Under the pieces are notes generated by a model. It was given only the letters and a program-made list of their open reading frames with translations. It searched no databases and was not told the DNA's origin. Made by a program: the position numbers and the translations under genes. A stretch of 64,000 bases of DNA from Nocardioides sp. IC4_145 (GTDB lineage Bacteria > Actinomycetota > Actinomycetes > Propionibacteriales > Nocardioidaceae), in NCBI RefSeq assembly GCF_011250565.1, contig NZ_JAANMS010000010.1, positions 1 to 64,000 of the forward strand, written 5' to 3'. Positions 7,639-16,734 of the stretch are shown here, one piece after another; the first letter of the stretch is position 1, and every line of letters starts with the position of its first letter.

Positions 7639-9009
7639 TCAGAACGTCCTTTCCCACAGGGCACGGAAGAGACCGACCGCGACGACCACCGACGCGACCG
7701 CGAAGGACCCGCAGACGCCCTCGAGGACCTCGGCCCGCCGCGACCACCAGGCCGAGCGCCAGCCGCGCCCGGTCGCGACCGCGACCACCACCAGGAGGAC
7801 GGCGACCAGCACCGCGGTGCCCGCGACGGTCGTGCCCCAGCCGCCGCCCAGGTGGTCGAGCAGGTGCACCAAGAGGGCGACCTCGCAGGCGAGGCCCGCG
7901 GCGCGCAGCAGGCTGCGGGCGGCCACGTGGCGGTAGCTGCGCGCGGCCAGCAGCAGGCTCGCACCGGAGGCGCCGACCAGCACCCGCGCGCCGATCCGGT
8001 CCATCGGGACGGTTGCGGTGGCCAGCAGGAGCGGCGCGGAGACCGCGGCGACGGCGAGCACGGCGACCGAGGCGGCGGTGATGACGCGGGAGCCACGGGC
8101 GGCGACCTCGGCCACCGCGTGCGGTCGGACGATCGTGCGGCCGCGCCGGCCGCGCGGCTGCTCGCGCGCCGACCAGGCGGTCACTGCCAGCCGTTCGAGG
8201 TCGACCAGCAGCTGGTCGGGCACGTCGACGGCCCACCCGGGCACGAGCCGCGCCGCGAGGACCGCGGCGACCAGCAGCACGGCCCACACGACCTGCTCGG
8301 AGAACCCGGCGAGAGCGGCGAGGACGGTGACGCCGAAGACGCTGCTGCCGACCAGCATCCAGGTCCGCAGCGCCTCCTCCGACCGCTGGTCGAGCGCCCG
8401 CGCGACCGCGGCGGCGACGGCCGCCACGAGCGCGGTCGTACCGACGACCGTCGGGAGCCGCTCGGGAGCGGGGTCCCAGAGGACGGCGAACGCCGCCGCG
8501 CCGGCGAACGCCGGGGCGGCGACCGCCCGGTGCCCGGCGAAGCGGCCGACGGGCAGGACCGCCAGCAGCGCGGCGAGCGCCAGCAGCACGGTCGCCGCGT
8601 CGCGCAGGTCCCCGGGCCCGGCCTGGGCGGCGAACCACCCGGCCAGGCCGGCCGCGGCCGAGGCGACGCAGAACCACAGCACCGACAGCGGCCCGGGCTC
8701 ACCCGTGCGCGACGCCGCGGCCGACCGGGACCGGTCGCCCGACCCGTCGGGCGTCGAGGCGGCGGCCTCGCCGGGCAGGAGCGCGACGAGCACGGTGCCC
8801 GCGTCGACCCCGACGTCCGCGAGCACGGCGTCGTCGGGGAGCGCGGCGCCGGTCGCGCGGGCGAGCGCCGGGACCGCGGCCAGGCCGGCCTGCTCGGCGT
8901 ACGCCGTGGCGACGTCGCGCGCGGACGCCTCGGCGGGCACCACCAGGTCGACGACGCCGGCGGAGCCGTGCACGCTGAGCGTGAGCACGTCGGTGGTGCC
9001 CCCGGCCAT
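7639..9009 (-). CDS. Second EccD-like T7SS membrane protein
   Basis: 456-aa protein with the EccD layout: an N-terminal segment of about 80 residues resembling the ubiquitin-like fold (LTLSVHGSAGVVDLVVP), a charged linker, then about eleven membrane helices. Similarity to the protein at 5366-6718 is in architecture rather than in readable identity. It could form a heteromeric channel with EccD, as EccD normally acts as a dimer, or replace a missing subunit. It is transcribed divergently from eccC; the 226-base gap between them must hold promoters for both directions. Confidence 0.8.
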   Translation of the reverse strand: MAGGTTDVLTLSVHGSAGVVDLVVPAEASARDVATAYAEQAGLAAVPALARATGAALPDDAVLADVGVDAGTVLVALLPGEAAASTPDGSGDRSRSAAASRTGEPGPLSVLWFCVASAAAGLAGWFAAQAGPGDLRDAATVLLALAALLAVLPVGRFAGHRAVAAPAFAGAAAFAVLWDPAPERLPTVVGTTALVAAVAAAVARALDQRSEEALRTWMLVGSSVFGVTVLAALAGFSEQVVWAVLLVAAVLAARLVPGWAVDVPDQLLVDLERLAVTAWSAREQPRGRRGRTIVRPHAVAEVAARGSRVITAASVAVLAVAAVSAPLLLATATVPMDRIGARVLVGASGASLLLAARSYRHVAARSLLRAAGLACEVALLVHLLDHLGGGWGTTVAGTAVLVAVLLVVVAVATGRGWRSAWWSRRAEVLEGVCGSFAVASVVVAVGLFRALWERTF

Positions 9010-9235
9010 CGGTCCTCCCGTGACGGTGCTGTGACCCTGCTACGACCCTGATGCGGCGTGTGCGCCCGGTGGCTCAGGAGGGTAGCGGGGCCGCTGGTGG
9101 GCGCTTCCCGCCCTGCCTATCATCGAGCGACCGCGAGCAGGGTTGGGCGGCCGTCGCCGGGGCACGATGGCGCCGGAGCCGCCCACGTCGGCTCGTCCGC
9201 GGACACGGCCGTGAGGCCTTTCAAGGAGCCTGGGT

Positions 9236-12200
9236 GTGAGTACGACGCTTCGCGGGGCACGCGCCGACGAGCCGGAGATGCCCTCCGGCCAGCTCGTGCT
9301 CCAGCCCCCGCCGCAGATCGAGCAGCACGAGGGCGCGGCGGGCGTGCTCATGAACGCGATCCCGATGCTCGGCAGCCTCGGCTCGATCGTCCTGGTCGCG
9401 ACGATGGCGGGCCAGGGCGGCGGCAGCTCCAGCCGCAGCTTCATCGCCGCGGGCATGTTCCTCTTCGCCACGATCGGCTTCATCGTCGTCCAGATCGACC
9501 GACAGCGGAAGCAGCGCGCCCAGCAGGTCACCGGCTCCCGCACGGAGTACCTGCGCTACCTCGCCACCGTGCGCAAGCTCGCGCGCGAGTCCGCCGACCA
9601 GCAGCGCCGCGCGCTCGCCTGGCACCACCCCGAGCCGAGCGCGCTGCCCGCGATCGCCGACGAGCGGTCCCGGGTCTGGGAGCGCGGCGCGAGCGACCCG
9701 CGCTTCCTCCAGGTGCGCTACGGCACCTGCGCGCAGCCGCTCGCCGTCGAGCTGGTGCCGCCGGACAGCGCGCCCATCGACCAGGTCGACCCGGCCGCCG
9801 CCTCCGCGCTGCACCGGCTGCTCGTGGTGCACCGGCTCCAGCCCGACCTGCCCGCGTCGGTGGACCTGCGCGCGTTCGACCGGATCGAGGTGTGCGGTCC
9901 GGAGGACCCCTCCCGCGCGCTGGCCCGCTCGATGATCTGCGAGGCGGCCACCTTCCACTCCCCCGAGCACCTCGTCGTCGCCGTCCTCGCCTCCGAGCAG
10001 AACCTCGCGCACTGGGACTGGGTCAAGTGGCTCCCGCACGCCCAGAGCGCCCACCAGTCCGACGCGGTGGGACCGATGCGGATGGTGACCACGAACCTCG
10101 CCGACCTCGCGGCGCTGCTGCCGCCCGACCTCGCCGACCGCCCGCGCTTCGGCGCCGACGAGCGGCCCGCCAGCCCGCACATCCTGCTCGTCGTCGACGG
10201 CGGCGAGCTGCCACCGGGCAACCACGTCGTCCCGCCCGACGGCCTCCACGGCATGACGATCCTCGACCTGCCGGCCCGCTGGGACGAGCTCGAGGACGCC
10301 ACCCGCCTGCGGATCCAGGTCGAGGGCCGCACCACCCGCGACGGCCGGCAGCCGGTGCTCGCGCTGCGGCTGCGCGAGGAGCCGATCCCCGCCAAGGCCG
10401 ACCAGTGCGACCTGGCCACCGCCGAGGCGTGCGCCCGCCGGCTGACCCCGCTGCACACCGTGGCCTCGGGCACGGTCGAGCAGCCGACCAGCGGCGAGAT
10501 CACCGGCCCGAGCGACTTCATGGACCTGCTGGGGCTGGGCGACGTACGCCGCTTCGAGCCGACCGCCGCCTGGCGGCCGCGCCCCGCGCGCGACCGGCTG
10601 CGCGTGCCGATCGGCCTCGGCGAGGGCGGGGCGATGGTCCACCTCGACATCAAGGAGTCCGCGCAGCAGGGCATGGGCCCGCACGGCCTGGTCATCGGCG
10701 CGACCGGCTCCGGCAAGTCGGAGTTCCTGCGCACGCTCGTGCTCGGCCTCGCGATGACCCACAGCCCCGAGCAGCTGAACATGGTGCTCGTCGACTTCAA
10801 GGGCGGCGCGACCTTCGCCGGCATGAGCGAGATGCCGCACGTCTCGGCGGTCATCACGAACCTCGAGAACGAGCTGACCCTCGTCGACCGCATGCAGGAC
10901 GCCCTGTCCGGCGAGATGGTGCGCCGCCAGGAGCTGCTGCGCGACGCGGGCAACTACGCCTCGGTCCGCGACTACGAGAAGGCCCGCAGCGCCGGCGAGG
11001 ACCTCGCGCCGCTGCCGTCGCTGTTCATCGTGGTCGACGAGTTCTCCGAGATGCTCTCGGCCAAGCCGGAGTTCATCGACCTCTTCGTGGCCATCGGACG
11101 CCTCGGCCGGTCGCTGGGGCTGCACCTGCTGCTGGCCTCGCAGCGCCTGGAGGAGGGCCGGCTGCGCGGCCTGGAGTCGCACCTGTCCTACCGGGTCGGC
11201 CTGCGCACGTTCAGCGCGCAGGAGTCCCGGGCGGTCCTGGGGGTGCCGGACGCCTACGAGCTGCCGCCGGTGCCCGGCCTGGGCTACCTCAAGCCCGACC
11301 CGACGTCGATGGTGCGGTTCAAGGCGGCGTACGTCTCCGGTCCGCCGTCGGGCCGCAGGCGGGTGCGTCGCGACGAGGGCGGCCACGTGCGCGGCATCCT
11401 GCCGTTCACCGTCGCCGAGGTGCTGACCCTCGAGGTGCCCGAGGCCGACGAGCCGGAGCCGACGCCGGTCGCCGAGCCCGAGAGCCAGGAGTCGCTGCTC
11501 GACATCGCCGTCGAGCACATGGTCGGCCAGGGCCCGGCCGCCCACCAGGTGTGGCTGCCGCCCCTCGACGTGCCCGACACCCTCGACGAGCTCATGGACC
11601 TCGCCGAGCACCCCGAGCTCGGCCTGGTCGCCCCCGCCTGGCGCGACCTCGGGGGCCTGGTCGTGCCGCTCGGCACCGTCGACCGCCCCCGCGAGCAGCG
11701 GCGCGACACGCTCACGGTCGACCTGAGCGGCGCCGGCGGCCACGTCGCCGTCGTCGGCGGGCCACGGTCGGGCAAGAGCACGCTGCTGCGGACAATCGTC
11801 ACCAGCATGTCGCTGACCACCACCCCGCTCGAGACGCAGTTCTTCGTGCTCGACTTCGGTGGCGGCACGTTCGCCCCGATGGCCTCCCTGCCGCACGTCG
11901 CCGGCGTCGGCAGCCGCGCCGAGCCCGACGTCGTACGCCGGGTGCTCGCGGAGGTCCGCGGGATCATCGACCGCCGCGAGGCGTACTTCCGCGCCAACGG
12001 CATCGACTCCATCGAGACCTACCGCTCGCGTCGGGCGGCCGGGCGCGTGGACGACGGCTACGGCGACGTGTTCCTCGTCGTCGACGGCTGGAGCACGATC
12101 CGCGCCGACTTCGACGACCTGGAGATGGAGATCCAGCAGCTCGCCACCCGTGGTCTGACCTTCGGCTTCCACGTGGTGGCCGGGGCCAGCCGGTGGGCGG

Positions 12201-13249
12201 ACTTCCGTGCGGCGATGCGGGACATGTTCGGCACCCGGCTCGAGCTGCGCCTCGGCGACGCGATGGACTCCGAGATCGACCGCAAGATCGCGCAGCTGGT
12301 GCCGGCCGGGCGACCCGGCCGCGGCCTGGTCCCGGGCAAGCTGCACTTCCTCGGCGCGCTGCCGCGCATCGACGGCACGCCCGACTCCGAGAGCCTCGGC
12401 GACGGCGTGGACGACCTGGTCAAGCGGGTCGCCTCGGCGTGGACCGGGCCCGCGGGGCCGAAGCTGCGGCTGCTGCCCGAGCGGATCGACCTCGCCGACC
12501 TGCGCCGCCTCGCCGGAGCCGACGAGAGCACCGCCCCCGAGGACGTCACCGACAAGCGGATCCTGCTCGGCATCAACGAGAAGGAGCTCGCCCCGGTCGG
12601 GCTCGACCCCGACAGCGAGCCGCACCTGCTCGTCTTCGGCGACGGCCAGTCCGGCAAGAGCGCGCTGCTGCGGACCTACCTCAAGGAGGTCATGCGCACC
12701 CGCAGCCCCAAGCAGGCGCAGATCATGGTGGTCGACTACCGCCGCTCGCTGCTGGGCGAGGTGCCCGAGGAGTACCTGCTCGGCTACCTCACCTCCGCCA
12801 CCCAGGCCCAGCCGCAGCTCAAGGACCTCGCGGCGTACCTCGAGAGCCGGATCCCCGGCCCGGACGTCACGCCCGAGCAGCTGCGCAACCGCAGCTGGTG
12901 GAGCGGCGCGGAGGTGTTCGTCGTGGTCGACGACTACGACCTCGTCGCCACCCAGCAGTCCTCGCCGGTCGCGGCGCTGCAGCCGCTCATGGCCCAGGCG
13001 CGCGACGTCGGCATGCACGTGGTGGTGGCCCGCCGTTCCGGCGGCGCGTCCCGCGCGCTCTACGAGCCGGTCATCCAGTCGATGCGCGACCTGGCGATGC
13101 CGGGCCTGCTGCTGTCCGGCAGCCCCGACGAGGGTCCGCTGCTGGGCAACCTGCGGCCCCAGCCGGCCCCGCCGGGGCGCGGCCGGCTGCTCACCCGCGA
13201 CCGGGGGCTCGACGTCGTGCAGACCGCGTGGACCGACATGGCGCTGTAG
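9236..13249 (+). CDS. eccC: Type VII secretion ATPase EccC (FtsK/SpoIIIE family)
   Basis: Motor and substrate-recognition ATPase of the T7SS, 1337 aa in a single chain. Two N-terminal membrane helices (about residues 37-57 and 67-86) precede a DUF-like stalk domain. Three FtsK-type ATPase domains follow, with Walker A GATGSGKS at 488-495, GGPRSGKS at 841-848 and GDGQSGKS at 1135-1142. The matching Walker B strands are LVDF, VLDF and VVDY. The first domain has VVDEF. Start GTG 9236 has AAGGAG seven bases upstream. Some mycobacterial ESX systems split this protein into EccCa and EccCb; here it is fused, as in ESX-4. Confidence 0.96.
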   Translation: MSTTLRGARADEPEMPSGQLVLQPPPQIEQHEGAAGVLMNAIPMLGSLGSIVLVATMAGQGGGSSSRSFIAAGMFLFATIGFIVVQIDRQRKQRAQQVTGSRTEYLRYLATVRKLARESADQQRRALAWHHPEPSALPAIADERSRVWERGASDPRFLQVRYGTCAQPLAVELVPPDSAPIDQVDPAAASALHRLLVVHRLQPDLPASVDLRAFDRIEVCGPEDPSRALARSMICEAATFHSPEHLVVAVLASEQNLAHWDWVKWLPHAQSAHQSDAVGPMRMVTTNLADLAALLPPDLADRPRFGADERPASPHILLVVDGGELPPGNHVVPPDGLHGMTILDLPARWDELEDATRLRIQVEGRTTRDGRQPVLALRLREEPIPAKADQCDLATAEACARRLTPLHTVASGTVEQPTSGEITGPSDFMDLLGLGDVRRFEPTAAWRPRPARDRLRVPIGLGEGGAMVHLDIKESAQQGMGPHGLVIGATGSGKSEFLRTLVLGLAMTHSPEQLNMVLVDFKGGATFAGMSEMPHVSAVITNLENELTLVDRMQDALSGEMVRRQELLRDAGNYASVRDYEKARSAGEDLAPLPSLFIVVDEFSEMLSAKPEFIDLFVAIGRLGRSLGLHLLLASQRLEEGRLRGLESHLSYRVGLRTFSAQESRAVLGVPDAYELPPVPGLGYLKPDPTSMVRFKAAYVSGPPSGRRRVRRDEGGHVRGILPFTVAEVLTLEVPEADEPEPTPVAEPESQESLLDIAVEHMVGQGPAAHQVWLPPLDVPDTLDELMDLAEHPELGLVAPAWRDLGGLVVPLGTVDRPREQRRDTLTVDLSGAGGHVAVVGGPRSGKSTLLRTIVTSMSLTTTPLETQFFVLDFGGGTFAPMASLPHVAGVGSRAEPDVVRRVLAEVRGIIDRREAYFRANGIDSIETYRSRRAAGRVDDGYGDVFLVVDGWSTIRADFDDLEMEIQQLATRGLTFGFHVVAGASRWADFRAAMRDMFGTRLELRLGDAMDSEIDRKIAQLVPAGRPGRGLVPGKLHFLGALPRIDGTPDSESLGDGVDDLVKRVASAWTGPAGPKLRLLPERIDLADLRRLAGADESTAPEDVTDKRILLGINEKELAPVGLDPDSEPHLLVFGDGQSGKSALLRTYLKEVMRTRSPKQAQIMVVDYRRSLLGEVPEEYLLGYLTSATQAQPQLKDLAAYLESRIPGPDVTPEQLRNRSWWSGAEVFVVVDDYDLVATQQSSPVAALQPLMAQARDVGMHVVVARRSGGASRALYEPVIQSMRDLAMPGLLLSGSPDEGPLLGNLRPQPAPPGRGRLLTRDRGLDVVQTAWTDMAL

Positions 13250-13297
13250 GTCGCGCGGGGATCGCGGGGAGCGCTGCGAGCCGGGTGGCCCCGGGGA

Positions 13298-13753
13298 TCA
13301 CACGTGGGTGTGGGACCCCGGGCCGCTGATCTTCAGGCTCGGCACGTCGTCCATGCTCCAGGTCATCTCGTAGGTACGGCGGTAGCCGGTGTGCGCGACC
13401 CGCCAGCCGGCCGGCGTCCGCACGTAGCGGTCGGTGTAGATCGCCGCGCCCTCCAGGACGAAGCGGAAGGCCTCCACGATCACCTTGTCCTGGAGGTACC
13501 AGTGACCCGTCGCGGTGTCGCCCTGGACGGTGATCTCGGGGTGGTGGGCCTGGTGGAGGGTGATCATCCCCTCGACGACGTTCTCGCGCATGTAGCCGAC
13601 CAGCGCGGCGCGGTCGTCGAAGACCAGCCCGTTGTAGTCGCCGGTCGCCTCCGGCACGAAGCACTGCTCGAAGTCGTCCCACTGCTTGGTGTCGAGCGTG
13701 CGCAGGTAGCGGTACTTCAGCCGGCAGATCTCGTCCACGTCGGTGCTGGTCAC
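13298..13753 (-). CDS. NTF2-like / SnoaL-like domain protein
   Basis: About 151 aa. The opening TSTDVDEICRLKYRYLRTLD and the central HQAHHPEI and ATGHWYLQD strands are typical of the SnoaL/NTF2 cone-shaped fold, which is used for small hydrolases, isomerases and dehydratases acting on polyketides or steroids. Substrate unknown. The start is uncertain: GTG 13753 gives the usual family N-terminus but has no clear RBS, so translation may be leaderless. It converges with eccC across a 48-base gap. Confidence 0.75.
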   Translation of the reverse strand: MTSTDVDEICRLKYRYLRTLDTKQWDDFEQCFVPEATGDYNGLVFDDRAALVGYMRENVVEGMITLHQAHHPEITVQGDTATGHWYLQDKVIVEAFRFVLEGAAIYTDRYVRTPAGWRVAHTGYRRTYEMTWSMDDVPSLKISGPGSHTHV

Positions 13754-13883
13754 GCGTGCAACGTAGATCACACCGCCGCCCCGCGTCGTGGAACCTGCTC
13801 GTAACCGCGCGTCAATCCCCCGGCGACGTACGCCCTCCACGCTGGTGCCACCCCCATCCACCAGCCAGCCCGAGGAGGCCGTC

Positions 13884-14078
13884 ATGGAGAACCCCATCGC
13901 GATCGACCCCGCCCCGTCCACCTTCGAGGAGCGCCTCGACCGGATCCGTGCCCAGCGGGTGGCCCTGCGCCTGCGCCACTCCCAGGCGCTGGCCCGGCTG
14001 ATGGAGGAGCGCGAGGACCTGCGCGGCGTGCACGCGCTCGCCGACTTCGTCGACGACTCGCTGCGCTGGTCCGCCTGA
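13884..14078 (+). CDS. Small charged helical protein, function unknown
   Basis: 64-aa protein, not recognised. ATG 13884 has GAGGAG six bases upstream, which decides the start over a longer in-frame reading. It is rich in Arg, Glu and Leu and probably one long helix (FEERLDRIRAQRVALRLRHS, then a second helix), without cysteines or membrane segments. It ends 12 bases before the stop of the convergent DUF853 gene. Good RBS and codon use suggest it is real. Confidence 0.6.
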   Translation: MENPIAIDPAPSTFEERLDRIRAQRVALRLRHSQALARLMEEREDLRGVHALADFVDDSLRWSA

Positions 14079-14090
14079 GGGCTGCCCGCC

Positions 14091-15680
14091 CTAGCGCCGA
14101 CCGGTGCGGAACACGCCGCGGGCGATCTCCCGGGCCGCGGTGCGCATGACGTCGCGGAAGACCTTCGACTCCACGACGTCCCGCACCAGGTCCGGCTCCC
14201 TCTGCGGCGCTCTCCGGCCGGCCGGCTTGCGCGCGGGCTTCCGCCGCCGCGGCTCCGGCTCCACGGGCTCCGCCCCGGCGGCCCGCGCCTCGGCCGCCCG
14301 CTCCTCGGCGGCCTTGCGTGCGCCCTCCTCGAGGCGGGCGGCCAAGCGCTCGCGGGCGGAGTCGCGGTCGACGGCGGTGCCGTACTTCTCCCGGAGCGGG
14401 CTCGCCGCGACCAGCGCCGCCTGCGCGGCCGGGTCGCTCGGCGCCATCAGCGACTGCGGCGCGCGCAGCCGGGTCCAGGCGACCGGCGTCGGGGCGCCGC
14501 GCTCGTCCATGACCGTGACGACCGCCTCGCCGATGCCCAGGCCGGTGATGACGCGGCCGAGGTCGTCGTAGCCGGAGTGCGGGTACGTCGACACGGTCGC
14601 CTTCAGCGCCTTCGCGTCGTTCGGCGTGTGCGCGCGGAGCTGGTGCTGGATGCGCGAGCCGAGCTGGGCGAGCACCTCGTCGGGCACGTCGGTCGGGCTC
14701 TGGGTCACGAAGACGACCCCGACGCCCTTCGAGCGGATCAGCCGGACGGTCTGGGCGACCTGCTCGAGGAACGCCTTCGAGGCGTCGCGGAAGAGCAGGT
14801 GCGCCTCGTCGAAGAAGAAGACCAGCTTGGGCCGGTCGATGTCGCCGACCTCGGGCAGGTCGTGGAAGAGGTCGGCCAGCAGCCAGAGCAGGAACGTCGA
14901 GAACATCGCCGGCCGGTCCTGCAGCTCGGCGAGCTCGACCAGCGACACGACGCCGCGGCCGTCCTCGGTGGTGCGCAGCAGGTCGACGGTGTCGAGCTCG
15001 GGCTCGCCGAAGAACGCCCCCGCGCCCTGCGCCTCGAGCGCCACCAGCTCGCGCAGGATGACGCCGGCCGTCGCGGTCGACAGCCCGCCGAGGGTCTTCA
15101 GCTCCGCCCGGCCCTCGTCGCTCAGCAGGTGCGCGACCACGGCCCGCAGGTCGGCCAGGTCCAGCAGCGGCAGCCCGGCCTGGTCGGCGTAGTGGAAGAC
15201 CAGGCCGAGGCTGGACTCCTGGGTGTCGTTGAGGTCGAGCACCTTGGCGAGGAGGATCGGCCCGAACGCGCTGACGGTGACCCGCAGCGGCACGCCGGTG
15301 CCGATGCCGCCGATGGCGAGCAGCTCGACGGGGTACGCCGCCGGCGACCACTGCTGACCCACCGACGCCGCGCGCTCGACCACCTTCGGCGACTCCTCGC
15401 CCGGGCTCGCCATGCCCGAGAGGTCGCCCTTGACGTCCGCGGCGAAGACCGGCACGCCCGCCGCGCTCAGCTGCTCGGCGAGCAGCTGCAGCGTCTTGGT
15501 CTTGCCGGTGCCGGTCGCGCCGGCGACCAGGCCGTGCCGGTTGAGCATCGCGATCGGGATCCGCACCGGCACTTCGGTGAGGGTGTCCGCGTCGACGAGC
15601 AGCCGGCCGAGCTCGAGCGCCGGGCCCTCGAAGCCGTAGCCGGCGGCGACCGTGGCGGCGAGCTGATCGGGGTCGGCCAT
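14091..15680 (-). CDS. HerA-like / DUF853 family ATPase
   Basis: 529-aa P-loop ATPase of the HerA/VirB4-like group (YjgR type). Walker A is GATGTGKTKT near residue 46 and Walker B is LVFFFDEAHLLF near 280. A sensor-like VFVTQSPTDVPDEVL and an arginine-rich C-terminal tail follow. The cellular role of YjgR-type proteins is not established; relatives pump or remodel DNA. I use ATG 15680 (MADPDQ), because a longer in-frame reading would run across the divergent gene at 15750. Confidence 0.85.
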   Translation of the reverse strand: MADPDQLAATVAAGYGFEGPALELGRLLVDADTLTEVPVRIPIAMLNRHGLVAGATGTGKTKTLQLLAEQLSAAGVPVFAADVKGDLSGMASPGEESPKVVERAASVGQQWSPAAYPVELLAIGGIGTGVPLRVTVSAFGPILLAKVLDLNDTQESSLGLVFHYADQAGLPLLDLADLRAVVAHLLSDEGRAELKTLGGLSTATAGVILRELVALEAQGAGAFFGEPELDTVDLLRTTEDGRGVVSLVELAELQDRPAMFSTFLLWLLADLFHDLPEVGDIDRPKLVFFFDEAHLLFRDASKAFLEQVAQTVRLIRSKGVGVVFVTQSPTDVPDEVLAQLGSRIQHQLRAHTPNDAKALKATVSTYPHSGYDDLGRVITGLGIGEAVVTVMDERGAPTPVAWTRLRAPQSLMAPSDPAAQAALVAASPLREKYGTAVDRDSARERLAARLEEGARKAAEERAAEARAAGAEPVEPEPRRRKPARKPAGRRAPQREPDLVRDVVESKVFRDVMRTAAREIARGVFRTGRR

Positions 15681-15749
15681 CCCGGCAGCGTAGCGAGCGG
15701 CACGCGACGTACGCCCCGTCCTGCGGCGCGGCTCGCTAGGGTCGGGGGC

Positions 15750-16049
15750 GTGATCTTCAAGCGGGTCGGGGACGGACGGCCCTACCCCGACCACGGGCTG
15801 AGCCCCAAGGAGTGGTCGGCGCTGCCGCCACGGCAGGTGCGTCTCGACCAGCTGGTCACCACCAAGGACACCCTGCAGCTGGCCGCGCTGCTCGACGAGG
15901 ACTCGACGTTCTACGGCGACCTGTTCGCCCACGTCGTGGCCTGGCGCGGTGAGCTGTACCTCGAGGACGGCCTGCACCGCGCCCTGCGCGCGGCGCTCCA
16001 GCAGCGCAGCGTCTTGCACGCGCGGGTGCACACGATGGACGCGGCCTGA
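15750..16049 (+). CDS. Conserved small actinobacterial protein (VapB-antitoxin-like annotation)
   Basis: 99 aa from GTG 15750. I recognise the pattern FKRxGDGRPYPDHG, RPVRLDQLVTTK-like, DSTFYGDLFAHVV and LYLEDGLHRALRAALQQ from actinobacterial genomes, where it is usually found next to a LytR_C protein and sometimes labelled a VapB-family antitoxin. No toxin is present here. The DGLHRALRAA motif resembles the nucleotide-binding loop of the ParB/sulfiredoxin fold, which is my inference. Its stop overlaps the next start by one base (TGATG), so the two are co-translated. Confidence 0.75.
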   Translation: MIFKRVGDGRPYPDHGLSPKEWSALPPRQVRLDQLVTTKDTLQLAALLDEDSTFYGDLFAHVVAWRGELYLEDGLHRALRAALQQRSVLHARVHTMDAA

Positions 16050-16564
16050 TGCCCGCGGGGCTCGACGACCGGCTGCGCAGCCTGGTCACGCTCGGCGTGC
16101 TCGCGCTGCTGCTCCTGCTGGGCGCCGCGTGGGGCTGGACGGCGGCGACCAAGCCGTTCCCCGGCGCGGTCGAGACCCCGGCCTGCGTCGACACCGAGCT
16201 CGGCAAGGGTGACCGGCTCTTCGCCGACCGGGTCGTCGTGAGCGTCCTGAACGCCAGCCGCCGCGAGGGCCTCGCCAGCCGGACCATGCAGCTCTTCGTC
16301 GACGCCGGCTTCGTCGCGGGCGAGACCGGCAACGCCCCGCGCGGCACCGAGGTCGCCTACGCGCAGGTCTGGTCCGACACCGCCCACGACCCCGCCGTGC
16401 GGCTCGTGCGCACCCGGCTCGGCCCCGACGCGGGCTTCGAGCGGCGCGACGGCGTCGGCCCCGGCGTGACCGTCGTCGTCGGTGACGACTTCGAGGACCT
16501 CGTCGACGGCAAGGAGTCGGTGAAGGTCAAGAAGGACTCGGTGGTCTGCGCACCGCCGGAGTGA
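16049..16564 (+). CDS. LytR C-terminal domain protein
   Basis: 171 aa: a short cytoplasmic N-terminus, one membrane helix (about residues 10-32), then an extracytoplasmic LytR_C domain (VVVSVLNASRREGLASRTM ... VTVVVGDDFEDL). LytR_C domains accompany cell-wall polymer ligases of the LCP family, but the LCP domain itself is absent. Its start overlaps the preceding stop by one base. It converges with the antiporter gene; the long hairpin at 16603-16690 follows. Confidence 0.85.
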   Translation: MPAGLDDRLRSLVTLGVLALLLLLGAAWGWTAATKPFPGAVETPACVDTELGKGDRLFADRVVVSVLNASRREGLASRTMQLFVDAGFVAGETGNAPRGTEVAYAQVWSDTAHDPAVRLVRTRLGPDAGFERRDGVGPGVTVVVGDDFEDLVDGKESVKVKKDSVVCAPPE

Positions 16565-16602
16565 GCCGGCCCCCGCGCCGGTCGAGCTGGGAGACCCGGG
16601 GC

Positions 16603-16690
16603 GCGCGCACAACCGTTCAATGGCGCGGAATTGTCGCGGTGGAAGCGGGTGCACCCCGACATTCCCGCGCAATTGCGCCGTTGTGTGCGC
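16603..16690. repeat. Long imperfect hairpin between convergent genes
   Basis: The two halves of this 88-base stretch pair over most of their length. The centre is the palindrome GGGTGCACCC (16647-16656). Outward come AATTG-type pairs, GGCGC with GCGCC (16622-16626 with 16675-16679), and the outer arms GCGCGCAC and GTGTGCGC. An 8-base bulge lies on the left arm. It may be a bidirectional terminator or a decayed mobile palindrome; it contains no open frame that looks coding. Confidence 0.6.
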
Positions 16691-16734
16691 GGCCGGGTGC
16701 GCGCCGGGTGCGGGGCCGGAGGACGAGCGGAGGC

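Noticed and set aside
9010..9235. A defined sigma-70-type promoter (TATCAT near 9118) for eccC
   Set aside because: No -35 element at proper spacing, so I could not support a specific promoter.
9221..13329. Long open frames opposite and beside eccC on both strands
   Set aside because: They mirror EccC codons and lack any recognisable family; only the frame with three Walker motifs is real.
15750..16564. The 15750/16049 pair as a toxin-antitoxin operon
   Set aside because: The second product is a membrane-anchored LytR_C protein, not a toxin.
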